Below the pieces are notes generated by a model that worked only from the letters and a program-made list of their open reading frames with translations, searched no databases and was not told where the DNA came from. Below are positions 7,257-15,380 of a DNA stretch of 16,677 bases, in pieces; within the stretch, counting starts at the first letter, position 1, and every line of letters begins with the position of its first letter. The position numbers and the translations under genes were made by a program. Source of the DNA: Cyclobacteriaceae bacterium (GTDB lineage: Bacteria; Bacteroidota; Bacteroidia; Cytophagales; Cyclobacteriaceae). Location: NCBI GenBank assembly GCA_025455225.1, contig JALOMY010000020.1, positions 1 through 16,677 of the forward strand, in the 5' to 3' direction.

Positions 7257-8210
7257 TTACGGAGTAGTGGCAGAAGTTGGCTGGATTATCTTTTGAAATT
7301 CAGCCTGGCTGAGATCGCGTTGGAAAAAGTGGATTGGGTTAACAGGTTTGCCCTTAAGAAACACCTCATAATGTAAATGGGGTGCAGCTGAAATTCCGGT
7401 GTTCCCAACAAACCCAATAATGTCGCCACGCTTAACGAAATTTCCGGGCTGAACATTGAATTTCTGAAGATGGGCATAACGGGTTTCATATTCAAATCCA
7501 TGATCGATGTAAACCACATTGCCGTAGGAGTTTGAGTAATACGCCATGGAAACCCGACCATCCGCGGTGGCATAAACCGGAGTGCCGAATCCTGCACTGA
7601 AATCCAGACCTTTATGATCCATCAAAACATTGAATATCGGGTGAAGCCGTGTTCCAAAAGTAAGATGGAGGGTAGTGAGCTGCTTTTTATCAATAGGTTG
7701 TATGGCTGGCCGAGATGCCAACATCCTGTTTTTATGCTTGGTTGCTTCGCTTAGTTGGTCAAATGATTGTTGAGCTACCTGCATCTGGTTTTTCAGCTTG
7801 TCAACTTGGTAATATCCGTCTTTGATGATTTTCAGATCTTCAATTCCAGCCGGGATTTTTTCGTTACCTCCCGCACCGGCTACGCGTTCTTCCGGTGAAA
7901 GAGGGTTGAGATCAAGCAATACCCGGTAACGATTATCATCTTTCCAGGCCAGACTATCCAGTTGCTGGTTGAGACCATCTGCATCTTTAATTAGCTTATC
8001 CCAGCGTTTTACCAACCGGTTGTTTTGATGGATCAATTGCTGTTCCTGGAGTGAGGAATACTTATTGATGTACCAATAAACAGAAGGAATTGCCGTTAGC
8101 AGGGAAAGAAGTAAGTAAAGGAGAGCTCGTTTAATGAATTTACTTCCGGAAGGAAAGACCGGTTCAAACTGGCAGGTTTCTGAGTTATATCGATGGTAAA
8201 CAATTTTCAT
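7257..8210 (-). CDS. M23 family metallopeptidase, membrane-anchored (second of a tandem pair)
   Basis: The 317-residue product is a LytM-type zinc endopeptidase that would cut peptide cross-bridges of peptidoglycan. A cytoplasmic N-terminus with the motif HRYNSETCQFEPV (6-18) is followed by one membrane helix (about 27-46), a helical, probably coiled-coil linker (about 50-165) and a C-terminal M23 domain. The zinc and catalytic residues are present: H199 and D203 in HKGLD, H247, and H278/H280 in APHLHYE. It should therefore be active and not a degenerate LytM regulator. The start at 8210 (MKIVYHRYN) was preferred to 8243 because it aligns with the paralogue upstream and follows that gene's stop by one base (TAA-A-ATG). 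The pair probably arose by tandem duplication. The linkers have diverged strongly. Confidence 0.92.
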   Translation of the reverse strand: MKIVYHRYNSETCQFEPVFPSGSKFIKRALLYLLLSLLTAIPSVYWYINKYSSLQEQQLIHQNNRLVKRWDKLIKDADGLNQQLDSLAWKDDNRYRVLLDLNPLSPEERVAGAGGNEKIPAGIEDLKIIKDGYYQVDKLKNQMQVAQQSFDQLSEATKHKNRMLASRPAIQPIDKKQLTTLHLTFGTRLHPIFNVLMDHKGLDFSAGFGTPVYATADGRVSMAYYSNSYGNVVYIDHGFEYETRYAHLQKFNVQPGNFVKRGDIIGFVGNTGISAAPHLHYEVFLKGKPVNPIHFFQRDLSQAEFQKIIQPTSATTP

Positions 8211-8211
8211 T

Positions 8212-9174
8212 TTAATCGAGTGACTCTTTTTTCTGTCCGGCAATTTTCAATAATGCTGCGTAATCTGTGCTGCTCAGATTTTCCATAAAAAAATCGGCAG
8301 GATTAACAGGTTTATCGTGCCAGATGATTTCATAATGCAGATGGGGAGCAATGCTGCTGCCACTTACACCAACGCGGGCAATGATGTTTCCTTTTTCAAC
8401 TTTTTGCCCGGGTTTAACCAGAATTTCTCCCAGGTGATTAAACCGGGTTTTGAATCCGTTATCATGATCGATTTCAACCTGGTTTCCTTCACCCATTGGA
8501 AACTCATTTTTTCGAACCATAACAACACGCCCTGAAGCCGTTGCATAAACGTCAGTTCCGCGGGGTGCCACAAAATCAACACCCGTATGAATATAATTGC
8601 CTTTATGAAAGGGGTTGATACGCATTCCGTAGCCTGATGCAATTTGTTCCAGGTTAATCAGATCCACGGGCAACAGGGTTGGAAGCGATGAAAGCAGGGA
8701 CTTGCTTTGAGAATCGAAATGGATGTTCTGTGAAAAGTAAGAATTTGAATAACGGGTGTGATCCAGGAGTTTAGCAGTCGCTGAATGTGTTCTTTTAAAG
8801 AGTTTACTGAACTCAATGGATTCCGCATCAATGGAGGGATTTACCTTCGCGTTTAAATTCGATGATGGACGGGCTGCAATTAATTCCCTTTGAATAAACT
8901 GATCGGTTTCTTGAAGTGATGCAAGTGACAACCGAACCTGCTGCAACTCGGTAAATAGATTAGTATAATGCTGTTCGAGCAATTGATTCTCGGTTTTAAG
9001 GTGTTGCTCCTTTTCGGTTGTGACATAAGCACTGTGCAGAAACAAGAGACCAAAAGAAATACCGGTAGTAAGAGCAGTATAAATCAAAACCGGAAGAAGA
9101 ATATCCCTTAACGTTTTAGGTACGGGCTCGTAACGGCATGTTGCAGGATTATATCGATAACGGTTTTTAAACAT
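8212..9174 (-). CDS. M23 family metallopeptidase, membrane-anchored (first of a tandem pair)
   Basis: The 320-residue product has the same plan as the downstream paralogue. Its short cytoplasmic N-terminus carries RYNPATCRYEPV (7-18), followed by a membrane helix (about 24-47), a coiled-coil-like stretch (about 52-100) and an M23/LytM domain. H196 and D200 (HTGVD), H247 (FNHL) and H278/H280 (APHLHYE) complete the active site. It is predicted to face the periplasm and trim or remodel peptidoglycan, or to work with a partner as an elongation or division hydrolase. It is first in a minus-strand group with the second M23, capA-like and merR-type genes. It is divergent from alaS, an arrangement I recall from other Bacteroidota genomes. 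Confidence 0.92.
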   Translation of the reverse strand: MFKNRYRYNPATCRYEPVPKTLRDILLPVLIYTALTTGISFGLLFLHSAYVTTEKEQHLKTENQLLEQHYTNLFTELQQVRLSLASLQETDQFIQRELIAARPSSNLNAKVNPSIDAESIEFSKLFKRTHSATAKLLDHTRYSNSYFSQNIHFDSQSKSLLSSLPTLLPVDLINLEQIASGYGMRINPFHKGNYIHTGVDFVAPRGTDVYATASGRVVMVRKNEFPMGEGNQVEIDHDNGFKTRFNHLGEILVKPGQKVEKGNIIARVGVSGSSIAPHLHYEIIWHDKPVNPADFFMENLSSTDYAALLKIAGQKKESLD

Positions 9175-9224
9175 TGGATCTTAAAAAAATCAAGTAAACC
9201 TGCAGGTAGTCATGTATCGCGTCT

Positions 9225-9232
9225 TAATTTTG
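9225..9232 (+). promoter_or_regulatory. probable -7 promoter box for alaS
   Basis: TAATTTTG matches the Bacteroidota consensus TAnnTTTG exactly and points toward alaS. Transcription would begin near 9239 and give a leader of about 80 nt. No clear TTG is seen at the -33 position, so this rests on the single box. Confidence 0.38.
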
Positions 9233-9258
9233 TGCCCTTATCCTCCAAATAGCTGTTT

Positions 9259-9281
9259 ATTAGCACTTTTGGCGGGCTAAT
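9259..9281 (+). promoter_or_regulatory. inverted repeat in the putative alaS leader
   Basis: ATTAGC (9259-9264) and GCTAAT (9276-9281) form a perfect 6-bp inverted repeat around an 11-nt loop, 38-60 bp upstream of the alaS start. It could be a small leader hairpin or an operator. No U-tract follows, so it is not a terminator. It is too short to rule out chance. Confidence 0.22.
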
Positions 9282-9318
9282 TTAGTAAAATATGTATAGT
9301 AAGCTAGTTTAGGTGCTC

Positions 9319-11940
9319 ATGGATTCAGCAGTAATCAGACAAAAGTTTCTTGATTTTTTCAAACGGAAAGAACACCTGATTGTGCCTTCGGCACCTCTCG
9401 TTCTTAAGAATGACCCCACACTGCTTTTCACCAATTCGGGTATGGTGCAGTTTAAGGATTATTTCCTTGGCCATGCCCAGCCGAAAAGCAAGCGTATTGC
9501 CGACACACAAAAATGCCTTCGTGTAAGCGGTAAGCATAACGACCTGGAAGAAGTAGGTATCGATACCTATCACCACACCATGTTCGAAATGCTGGGCAAC
9601 TGGTCATTTGGTGATTACTTTAAAAAGGATGCGATTGCGTGGGCTTGGGAATTACTTACGGAAGAGTATCATTTACCGAAAGACCGCTTGTATGTTACCG
9701 TATTTGGCGGTGATGAGGGCGATAAACTTCCCATGGATTCAGAGGCGAAAGAATACTGGAAAGCTATCCTTCCTGAAGAGCGGATATTACTGGGTAAAAA
9801 GAAAGACAATTTCTGGGAGATGGGTGAAACTGGGCCGTGCGGTCCGTGTTCAGAAATTCATGTTGATTTACGATCCGAAGAAGAAGTCAGGAAGATTCCC
9901 GGAAAAGAGCTGGTGAATAACGATCATCCACAGGTTATTGAAATATGGAACCTGGTCTTTATGGAATTCAACCGTAAGGCCGATGGTACACTCGAGAAAC
10001 TTCCTGCCCAGCATGTGGATACCGGTATGGGATTCGAGCGGCTATGCATGGCCATCCAGGGTAAAACATCAAACTACGATACAACTGTATTCAAACCTCT
10101 GATTGATTTTATTTCTTCTTCAGCCCGCATTGCATACGGTACTAATGAAAAGACGGATATCGCCATTCGAGTATTAGCCGATCACATACGGGCGGTTGCT
10201 TTTGCAATTGCAGATGGCCAGTTGCCATCGAATACAGGGGCAGGTTATGTTATCCGAAGAATTTTGCGAAGAGCGGTTCGTTACGGGTATACGTTCCTGA
10301 ATTTCAAAGATCCATTCATGCATCAACTTGTAGCGGTACTGGCCGATCAGTTCAAGGATGTGTTTCCTGAATTGAGCGTACAGCAGGATTACGTCAGTAA
10401 GGTTATTTACGAGGAAGAAGTTTCTTTTCTGAAAACGCTGGAGAAGGGATTAAAGCGATTTGAAACTATCGAACAGGAACTCAAGGGAAAAGTAATTCCC
10501 GGACACATTGCTTTTGAATTGTACGACACATTCGGATTTCCCTTTGACCTGACTTCATTGATTGCACGTGAACGAGGTTATTCGGTTGATGAACATGGAT
10601 TTCAACAGGAAATGGAAAAGCAGAAGTCTCGGTCTAAAGCTGCGGCAGCCAAAGAAACGGGCGACTGGATTATGACAGGTGAAGATGAAAAGACGGAATT
10701 TATTGGTTACGACTTCCTGGAAGCGAATGTAAAAATTATTAAATACCGAAAGCTGGTTCAGAAGAATAAGGAACAATATCAATTGGTGTTTGATAAAACA
10801 CCTTTTTATGCTGAAAGCGGTGGCCAGGTTGGCGATACCGGGTACATAGAACAAGGAAGTGAAAAAATATTTATTACCGATACCAAAAAGGAAAACGAAC
10901 TGATTGTTCATTTCTGTGATAAACTTCCCGTTAACCTGGAAGGTAGTTTTCGCGCGGTTGTCAATATTCGGAAGCGTAAAATGACAATGAATAATCATTC
11001 GGTAACCCACTTGTTGCATGCCGCTTTGCGTGAAGTATTAGGAAAGCATGTAGAGCAAAAGGGCTCACTGGTTAATGAGAAGGTGGCACGGTTTGATTTT
11101 TCCCATTTTGCTGCAATGACTCCCGAAGAGATTCAACAAGTTGAAGACCGGGTCAATGCGAAAATACGGGAAGATATTCAGGCTGATATCAGGTTAAATG
11201 TGCCGATCAATGAAGCAAAAAAGTTGGGAGCCATGGCTTTATTCGGAGAAAAGTATGGTGATTATGTGCGCGTAGTAACTTTTGACCCATCCTATTCGGT
11301 TGAATTATGCGGAGGAACTCACGTGCCGGCAACAGGTACTATTGGTTTGTTCAAGATTGTATCAGAAAGTTCGGTGGCAGCCGGTGTTCGAAGGATTGAA
11401 GCAGTCACTGCTGAAACTGCTGAGCATTATGTAAGAAATGAACTGACTCTCTTACATGAGATACGTTCGCTGCTTAAAAACCCTAAGGATTTAGTAACCT
11501 CAGTTAAAAATCTGGCAGAGGAGCGACATGCGCTGGAAAAGAAACTGGAAGCGCTACACCTTGAGCAGGCAAATACAATTAAGGATAAGCTGGCAAGCCA
11601 GGCTCAGGCAGTAAACGGGGCACACATCATTATTGAAAAGATCTCTGTACCAACGGCTGATGCGCTGAAGAATATTGCATACGCTTTACGAAATCAATTT
11701 GATGATTTAATCCTGGTACTGGCAGCAGAAGTTGAGAATAAACCTCAGGTTGCTGTAATGATTGGAGAAAAATTGCTGGAAGCCAAAAAGTACCATGCCG
11801 GGGAAATGGTTAAAGTATTAGCCAAAGAAATTGAAGGAGGCGGAGGAGGCCAGCCCTTTTTCGCTACAGCTGGCGGTAAGAATTTGAAAGGAATAGATGC
11901 CGTAATTACGAAAGCCAAAAGTTTGATTCAACCAAAATGA
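9319..11940 (+). CDS. alaS: alanyl-tRNA synthetase
   Basis: This class II synthetase charges tRNA-Ala with alanine and clears mischarged Ser/Gly-tRNA-Ala. The 873-residue product has the full domain order. The catalytic core begins IRQKFLDFFKRKEH and carries PTLLFTNSGMVQFKD, SGKHNDLEEVG and TGPCGPCSEIH (about 172-182). Next come the tRNA-recognition helices, and then the editing domain with zinc ligands H560/H564 (HSVTH) and C664/H668 (CGGTH). The C-Ala/DHHA1 domain ends the protein, with a GGGGGQPFFA motif at 840-849. Full length, nothing missing. The ATG at 9319 (MDSAVIRQKF) matches family N-termini. A GTG two codons earlier, at 9313, is possible but less likely. gatB follows after 49 nt on the same strand with no terminator visible between, so co-transcription is plausible. 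Confidence 0.97.
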   Translation: MDSAVIRQKFLDFFKRKEHLIVPSAPLVLKNDPTLLFTNSGMVQFKDYFLGHAQPKSKRIADTQKCLRVSGKHNDLEEVGIDTYHHTMFEMLGNWSFGDYFKKDAIAWAWELLTEEYHLPKDRLYVTVFGGDEGDKLPMDSEAKEYWKAILPEERILLGKKKDNFWEMGETGPCGPCSEIHVDLRSEEEVRKIPGKELVNNDHPQVIEIWNLVFMEFNRKADGTLEKLPAQHVDTGMGFERLCMAIQGKTSNYDTTVFKPLIDFISSSARIAYGTNEKTDIAIRVLADHIRAVAFAIADGQLPSNTGAGYVIRRILRRAVRYGYTFLNFKDPFMHQLVAVLADQFKDVFPELSVQQDYVSKVIYEEEVSFLKTLEKGLKRFETIEQELKGKVIPGHIAFELYDTFGFPFDLTSLIARERGYSVDEHGFQQEMEKQKSRSKAAAAKETGDWIMTGEDEKTEFIGYDFLEANVKIIKYRKLVQKNKEQYQLVFDKTPFYAESGGQVGDTGYIEQGSEKIFITDTKKENELIVHFCDKLPVNLEGSFRAVVNIRKRKMTMNNHSVTHLLHAALREVLGKHVEQKGSLVNEKVARFDFSHFAAMTPEEIQQVEDRVNAKIREDIQADIRLNVPINEAKKLGAMALFGEKYGDYVRVVTFDPSYSVELCGGTHVPATGTIGLFKIVSESSVAAGVRRIEAVTAETAEHYVRNELTLLHEIRSLLKNPKDLVTSVKNLAEERHALEKKLEALHLEQANTIKDKLASQAQAVNGAHIIIEKISVPTADALKNIAYALRNQFDDLILVLAAEVENKPQVAVMIGEKLLEAKKYHAGEMVKVLAKEIEGGGGGQPFFATAGGKNLKGIDAVITKAKSLIQPK

Positions 11941-11989
11941 CTCACATTCTTTCTAGAGGCATCTGGTACAATTTCAAAGGCTGATAAGC

Positions 11990-13456
11990 ATGGACATTTC
12001 AGATGAAGTAAGAGCAAAATATACAGCTGTAATTGGCCTGGAAGTGCATGTTCAATTGTTAACAAGCAGTAAGATATTTTCGAGCGATGAAACTTACTTT
12101 GGAGCCAGTCCGAACACGCAGGTAAGTGTGGTTTCATTGGCGCATCCGGGCACCTTACCCAAGTTAAACCGAAGAGCACTGGAGTTTGCTATAAAGATGG
12201 GGTTAGCGTGCCAGTCGGAAATCAGCCGGTTTAACCTGTTCGACAGAAAAAATTATTTTTATCCGGATCTGCCGAAAGGATACCAGCTAACGCAAGATCG
12301 TACTCCTATTTGCCGCGGAGGCACTGTACCGGTAACCTTAAAAAGCGGAATAACCCGTAATATTCTTCTAAATCGAATACATCTTGAAGAAGATGCAGGG
12401 AAATCGATTCACGTGGAAGGCGAAGACGATACATTGGTTGATTTCAACCGGGCGGGTATGCCGTTGATTGAAATTGTTACTGAACCGGTTATTCGGTCAT
12501 CAGAAGAAGCCTATGTTTTTCTTTCTGAGATTAGGAAATTGGTGAGGTACCTCGGCATATGTGATGGCAATATGGAAGAAGGCTCCATGCGTTGCGATGC
12601 CAATGTGTCCATCATGTTAAAACAATCCGATACGTTTGGTAAAAAGGTGGAGATTAAAAACATGAATTCTCTCCGGAATGTACAGCGGGCAATAGAGGTT
12701 GAGATCGATCGGCAGATTTCTTTGGTTGAGGCGGGCGAAGAGATTGTTTCTGAAACCCGGACATTTGATGCTGATGTGGGAGTAACTTCAGCTATGCGAA
12801 CCAAAGAAGAGTTAAACGACTACCGCTACTTCCCGGATCCGGATCTTTCACCGGTTGTTGTAACCGATGCCTGGCTAGATGAAATCAAATCAGGAATGCC
12901 TGAATTACCCCAGGCATTACTTCAAAAATTCGTTAGTGAATATGAATTGCCTGAGTACGATGCGCGGCTTCTTACAGAATCAAAAGAAATTGCTCATTAT
13001 TTTCTATCGGTTGCCGAGCATGTGAACAACTACAAAGCAGCTTCCAACTGGATAATGGGACCGGTGAAATCCTACCTGAACGAACATGCCTTAACCATCG
13101 ATCAATTTCCGGTTAAGGCAGAAACTTTAGCTGAGTTAATCCGGTTAATCGATGAGGGTAAATTAAGTTTTAGTGTTGCCTCTCAGCAGGTATTCTCAAC
13201 ACTTATTACTAGCAAGGAGAATTCTGCATTAAGCGTGGCACAGCAATTGAATGTTATTCAGGATAGCGATGAATCTTCCTTACTGCCATTGATTGAGGAA
13301 GTAATTGCTAACTTTCCGGAAAAAGTAATTGAATACAAGAAAGGAAAGAAGGGATTAAAAGCCATGTTTATCGGGGAGGTTATGAAACGAAGTAAGGGTA
13401 AAGCCGATCCTAAATTGACCGATCAATTAATATCAAAGAAATTACAAGAAGCATGA
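11990..13456 (+). CDS. gatB: Asp-tRNA(Asn)/Glu-tRNA(Gln) amidotransferase subunit B
   Basis: GatB is the kinase and tRNA-binding subunit of GatCAB, which converts mischarged Glu-tRNA(Gln) or Asp-tRNA(Asn) to the amide form. The 488-residue product has the normal length and motifs: VIGLEVHVQL near the N-terminus, FDRKNYFYPDLPKGYQLTQ (84-102), HLEEDAGKSIH, DFNRAGMPLIEIVTEP, the signature MEEGSMRCDANVSI (195-208) and the YqeY-like helical tail that contacts tRNA (about 340-488). gatA and gatC are not in the window, so the complex is encoded at scattered loci. The stop codon overlaps the start of the next gene (ATGA, 13453-13456), an unusual coupling of a translation gene to a lipoprotein gene. 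Confidence 0.97.
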   Translation: MDISDEVRAKYTAVIGLEVHVQLLTSSKIFSSDETYFGASPNTQVSVVSLAHPGTLPKLNRRALEFAIKMGLACQSEISRFNLFDRKNYFYPDLPKGYQLTQDRTPICRGGTVPVTLKSGITRNILLNRIHLEEDAGKSIHVEGEDDTLVDFNRAGMPLIEIVTEPVIRSSEEAYVFLSEIRKLVRYLGICDGNMEEGSMRCDANVSIMLKQSDTFGKKVEIKNMNSLRNVQRAIEVEIDRQISLVEAGEEIVSETRTFDADVGVTSAMRTKEELNDYRYFPDPDLSPVVVTDAWLDEIKSGMPELPQALLQKFVSEYELPEYDARLLTESKEIAHYFLSVAEHVNNYKAASNWIMGPVKSYLNEHALTIDQFPVKAETLAELIRLIDEGKLSFSVASQQVFSTLITSKENSALSVAQQLNVIQDSDESSLLPLIEEVIANFPEKVIEYKKGKKGLKAMFIGEVMKRSKGKADPKLTDQLISKKLQEA

Positions 13457-14613
13457 ATATACAGGGATTAAAGAGCAGTTTTGTTTTAGTTGTTATTTTA
13501 TTGTTGCTGGGATGTTCTTCCAACGGCCAGCAGGCAAAGAAATCAGGAAGTTGGGAAGTTGTGATCAGCGGTACGGTTAAAAACCCGCAAACAGGAGGTG
13601 TCATTTCCATAACCGAATTAACCAAGTCGGGCAATGCATGGAAGGATACAATTAAATTAAAAAGTAATTCAACCTTTGTTAAGAAAATATCCATCACCGA
13701 GCCTGGATACTATAAATTGAATTTTTACAACCAGCAAATGGTTGATCTTATTCTGTATAAGAACAATCTGGAAGTTATTGTTGATGGTAATGACGCCAAT
13801 GGTTTTTTTGAAGTTAAAGGCTCACCTGAAATTGAGTTTATCCAATTTGCACAGGCTACCTTGAATAACGTACAATCCTCTCCGGAAGCCCAGCAACTGA
13901 TTGCCGATTTTAACAAAGCAGTAGCGGCCAATGATCAGAAAAAAATTGGCGAGCTTCAAACTGAATATCAAAAGCTGGTGATCAAAGCAAGTGATAAAGT
14001 GGCTGAGCGCATTAAGGAAAGTCCGCCATCGCTCGGAGTTATCAACATACTTCAAAATCAGATGATTGATAAAGATCAATACATGAATGTGTACGTTTCT
14101 ACAGCCGAAAAACTGAAAAAGGAATGGCCTGATTATTCCCATGCCAAGGATTTTATCGCCATGGTCGATGGAATGAAGGTAACAGCTATTGGCCAGATGG
14201 CACCCGAGATTTCCCTGCCTGATCCCGATGGAAAAATAATACCCCTTTCTTCTATGCGTGGGCAGTATGTGTTAGTGGATTTCTGGGCTAAGTGGTGCGG
14301 GCCTTGCCGCAAGGAAAATCCCAACATCGTTCGGGCCTACAATAAGTATAAAGACAAAGGATTCACCGTATTTGGAGTTTCACTGGATAGAAGCAAGGAA
14401 GACTGGCTACAGGGTATTCGTGAAGATGGTTTAACCTGGACTCATGTTTCTGATTTGAAATTCTGGCAATCGGAGGCTGCGAAAACCTATAATGTAACCG
14501 CTATTCCTTTTTCGATTTTACTGAATCCGGAGGGTGTAATTATTGCCAAAAATCTGAGAGGCGCTGCCCTTGATGAAAAACTTGAAGAAATATTTAATAA
14601 TCAGGGTAAGTGA
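13453..14613 (+). CDS. DUF4369 / TlpA-like thioredoxin-fold lipoprotein
   Basis: The 386-residue product is predicted to be a periplasm-facing thiol-disulfide oxidoreductase. It begins with a lipoprotein signal ending LLLLGC (C21 lipidated). A beta-rich DUF4369-like domain (about 35-130) starts WEVVISGTVKNPQTGG, a helical linker follows, and a C-terminal AhpC/TlpA domain starts at about 250 (IGQMAPEISLPDPDG). The redox site WCGPC has C282 and C285, and the cis-proline is P352 in TAIPFS, so it should be active. Residues after the lipid cysteine (SSNGQQ) lack the acidic run linked to surface export in Bacteroidota, which favours an inner-leaflet position. The gene starts inside the gatB stop (ATGA) and ends overlapping the next gene by GTGA. 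Partners or substrates are unknown. Related proteins maintain disulfides of cytochromes or envelope proteins. Confidence 0.92.
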   Translation: MNIQGLKSSFVLVVILLLLGCSSNGQQAKKSGSWEVVISGTVKNPQTGGVISITELTKSGNAWKDTIKLKSNSTFVKKISITEPGYYKLNFYNQQMVDLILYKNNLEVIVDGNDANGFFEVKGSPEIEFIQFAQATLNNVQSSPEAQQLIADFNKAVAANDQKKIGELQTEYQKLVIKASDKVAERIKESPPSLGVINILQNQMIDKDQYMNVYVSTAEKLKKEWPDYSHAKDFIAMVDGMKVTAIGQMAPEISLPDPDGKIIPLSSMRGQYVLVDFWAKWCGPCRKENPNIVRAYNKYKDKGFTVFGVSLDRSKEDWLQGIREDGLTWTHVSDLKFWQSEAAKTYNVTAIPFSILLNPEGVIIAKNLRGAALDEKLEEIFNNQGK

Positions 14614-15377
14614 AAGGAGCTACTTTAATTCTTCTATTGGGTGTCTCTTTGATTTCCTGTATCGGAACCCGGGAAGAGAGTGAATCTCAAGCGTTGACAT
14701 TCGATATGAAGACGATTCGCATTGAATCGAAAGGAGGGTGCCGCTCGGATAGTGTTGCTTGCGCAAGCTTCGAAGTTTCTTACCCGGAATTTCATGATCT
14801 CAAGCCCGAAGCACAGGAAAAACTGGAAGAATTAATTAACCGGGCTATTGCCTACGATAATCCGGAAGCAGATGAATTCTCGATTGAGGAAATGGGCAAC
14901 CAGTTTGTTAATGATTTCGATTCCTTTCAATCCGAGTTTCCTGAAAATGAGTTTGGCTGGTATTTCAAAACCACATTCGAAGTTCTTAGTAATTCAGATA
15001 CCCTGGTCAGTTTAAGTGCGGCCTCAGAATTTTTTACCGGTGGAGCTCATGGAGGATATACTGTGTATTATGTAAACATGAATCCGGAAACGGGAAATAC
15101 GGTTGCACTTCAGAATGTTTTGAAACCGGGTTTTGAGGCATTTATCAATCAGGTTGGGGAGGAGGCTTTCCGTAAATCGAGAGAACTTTCACCAGAAGAT
15201 AACCTTGCCGAAAAAGGATTTGAATTTCCGGATGGAAAATTTGCATTAAATGAGAATTACGGATTTAAAGCTGAAGGAATTGTATTCTTTTTCAACAGTT
15301 ATGAAATTGCTCCTTATGCCATGGGCCCGACTGAAGTTTTGATTCCCTGGGAGAGTTTAGTGGAATTTCGAAAATAG
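14610..15377 (+). CDS. DUF4163/DUF3298 domain lipoprotein
   Basis: The 255-residue product starts at a GTG (14610) that overlaps the previous stop (GTGA). This start is supported because it gives an immediate lipoprotein signal ending LISC (C17), and the next ATG is far inside the protein. The mature part contains a DUF4163-like segment, the family motif FFTGGAHGGYT (141-151) and a DUF3298 ending with YEIAPYAMGPTEVLIPWESL. This RsiV/PdaC-like module is found in envelope proteins of varied roles and in the extracytoplasmic domain of the RsiV anti-sigma factor, where it binds lysozyme. Here no anti-sigma segment or deacetylase domain is attached, so function is unassigned. Two cysteines (GGCRSDSVAC) lie near the N-terminus and could form a disulfide, which may be relevant to the thioredoxin-fold neighbour. 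Confidence 0.88.
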   Translation: MKGATLILLLGVSLISCIGTREESESQALTFDMKTIRIESKGGCRSDSVACASFEVSYPEFHDLKPEAQEKLEELINRAIAYDNPEADEFSIEEMGNQFVNDFDSFQSEFPENEFGWYFKTTFEVLSNSDTLVSLSAASEFFTGGAHGGYTVYYVNMNPETGNTVALQNVLKPGFEAFINQVGEEAFRKSRELSPEDNLAEKGFEFPDGKFALNENYGFKAEGIVFFFNSYEIAPYAMGPTEVLIPWESLVEFRK

Positions 15378-15380
15378 TAA

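Noticed and set aside
9198..9207. Perfect 10-bp palindrome ACCTGCAGGT between the M23 gene and alaS
   Set aside because: A single short dyad without flanking symmetry or a nearby matching promoter. It could easily be chance.
10555..11019. 154-residue open frame antisense to alaS
   Set aside because: It covers the end of the AlaS middle region and the start of its editing domain, whose sense frame is strongly conserved.
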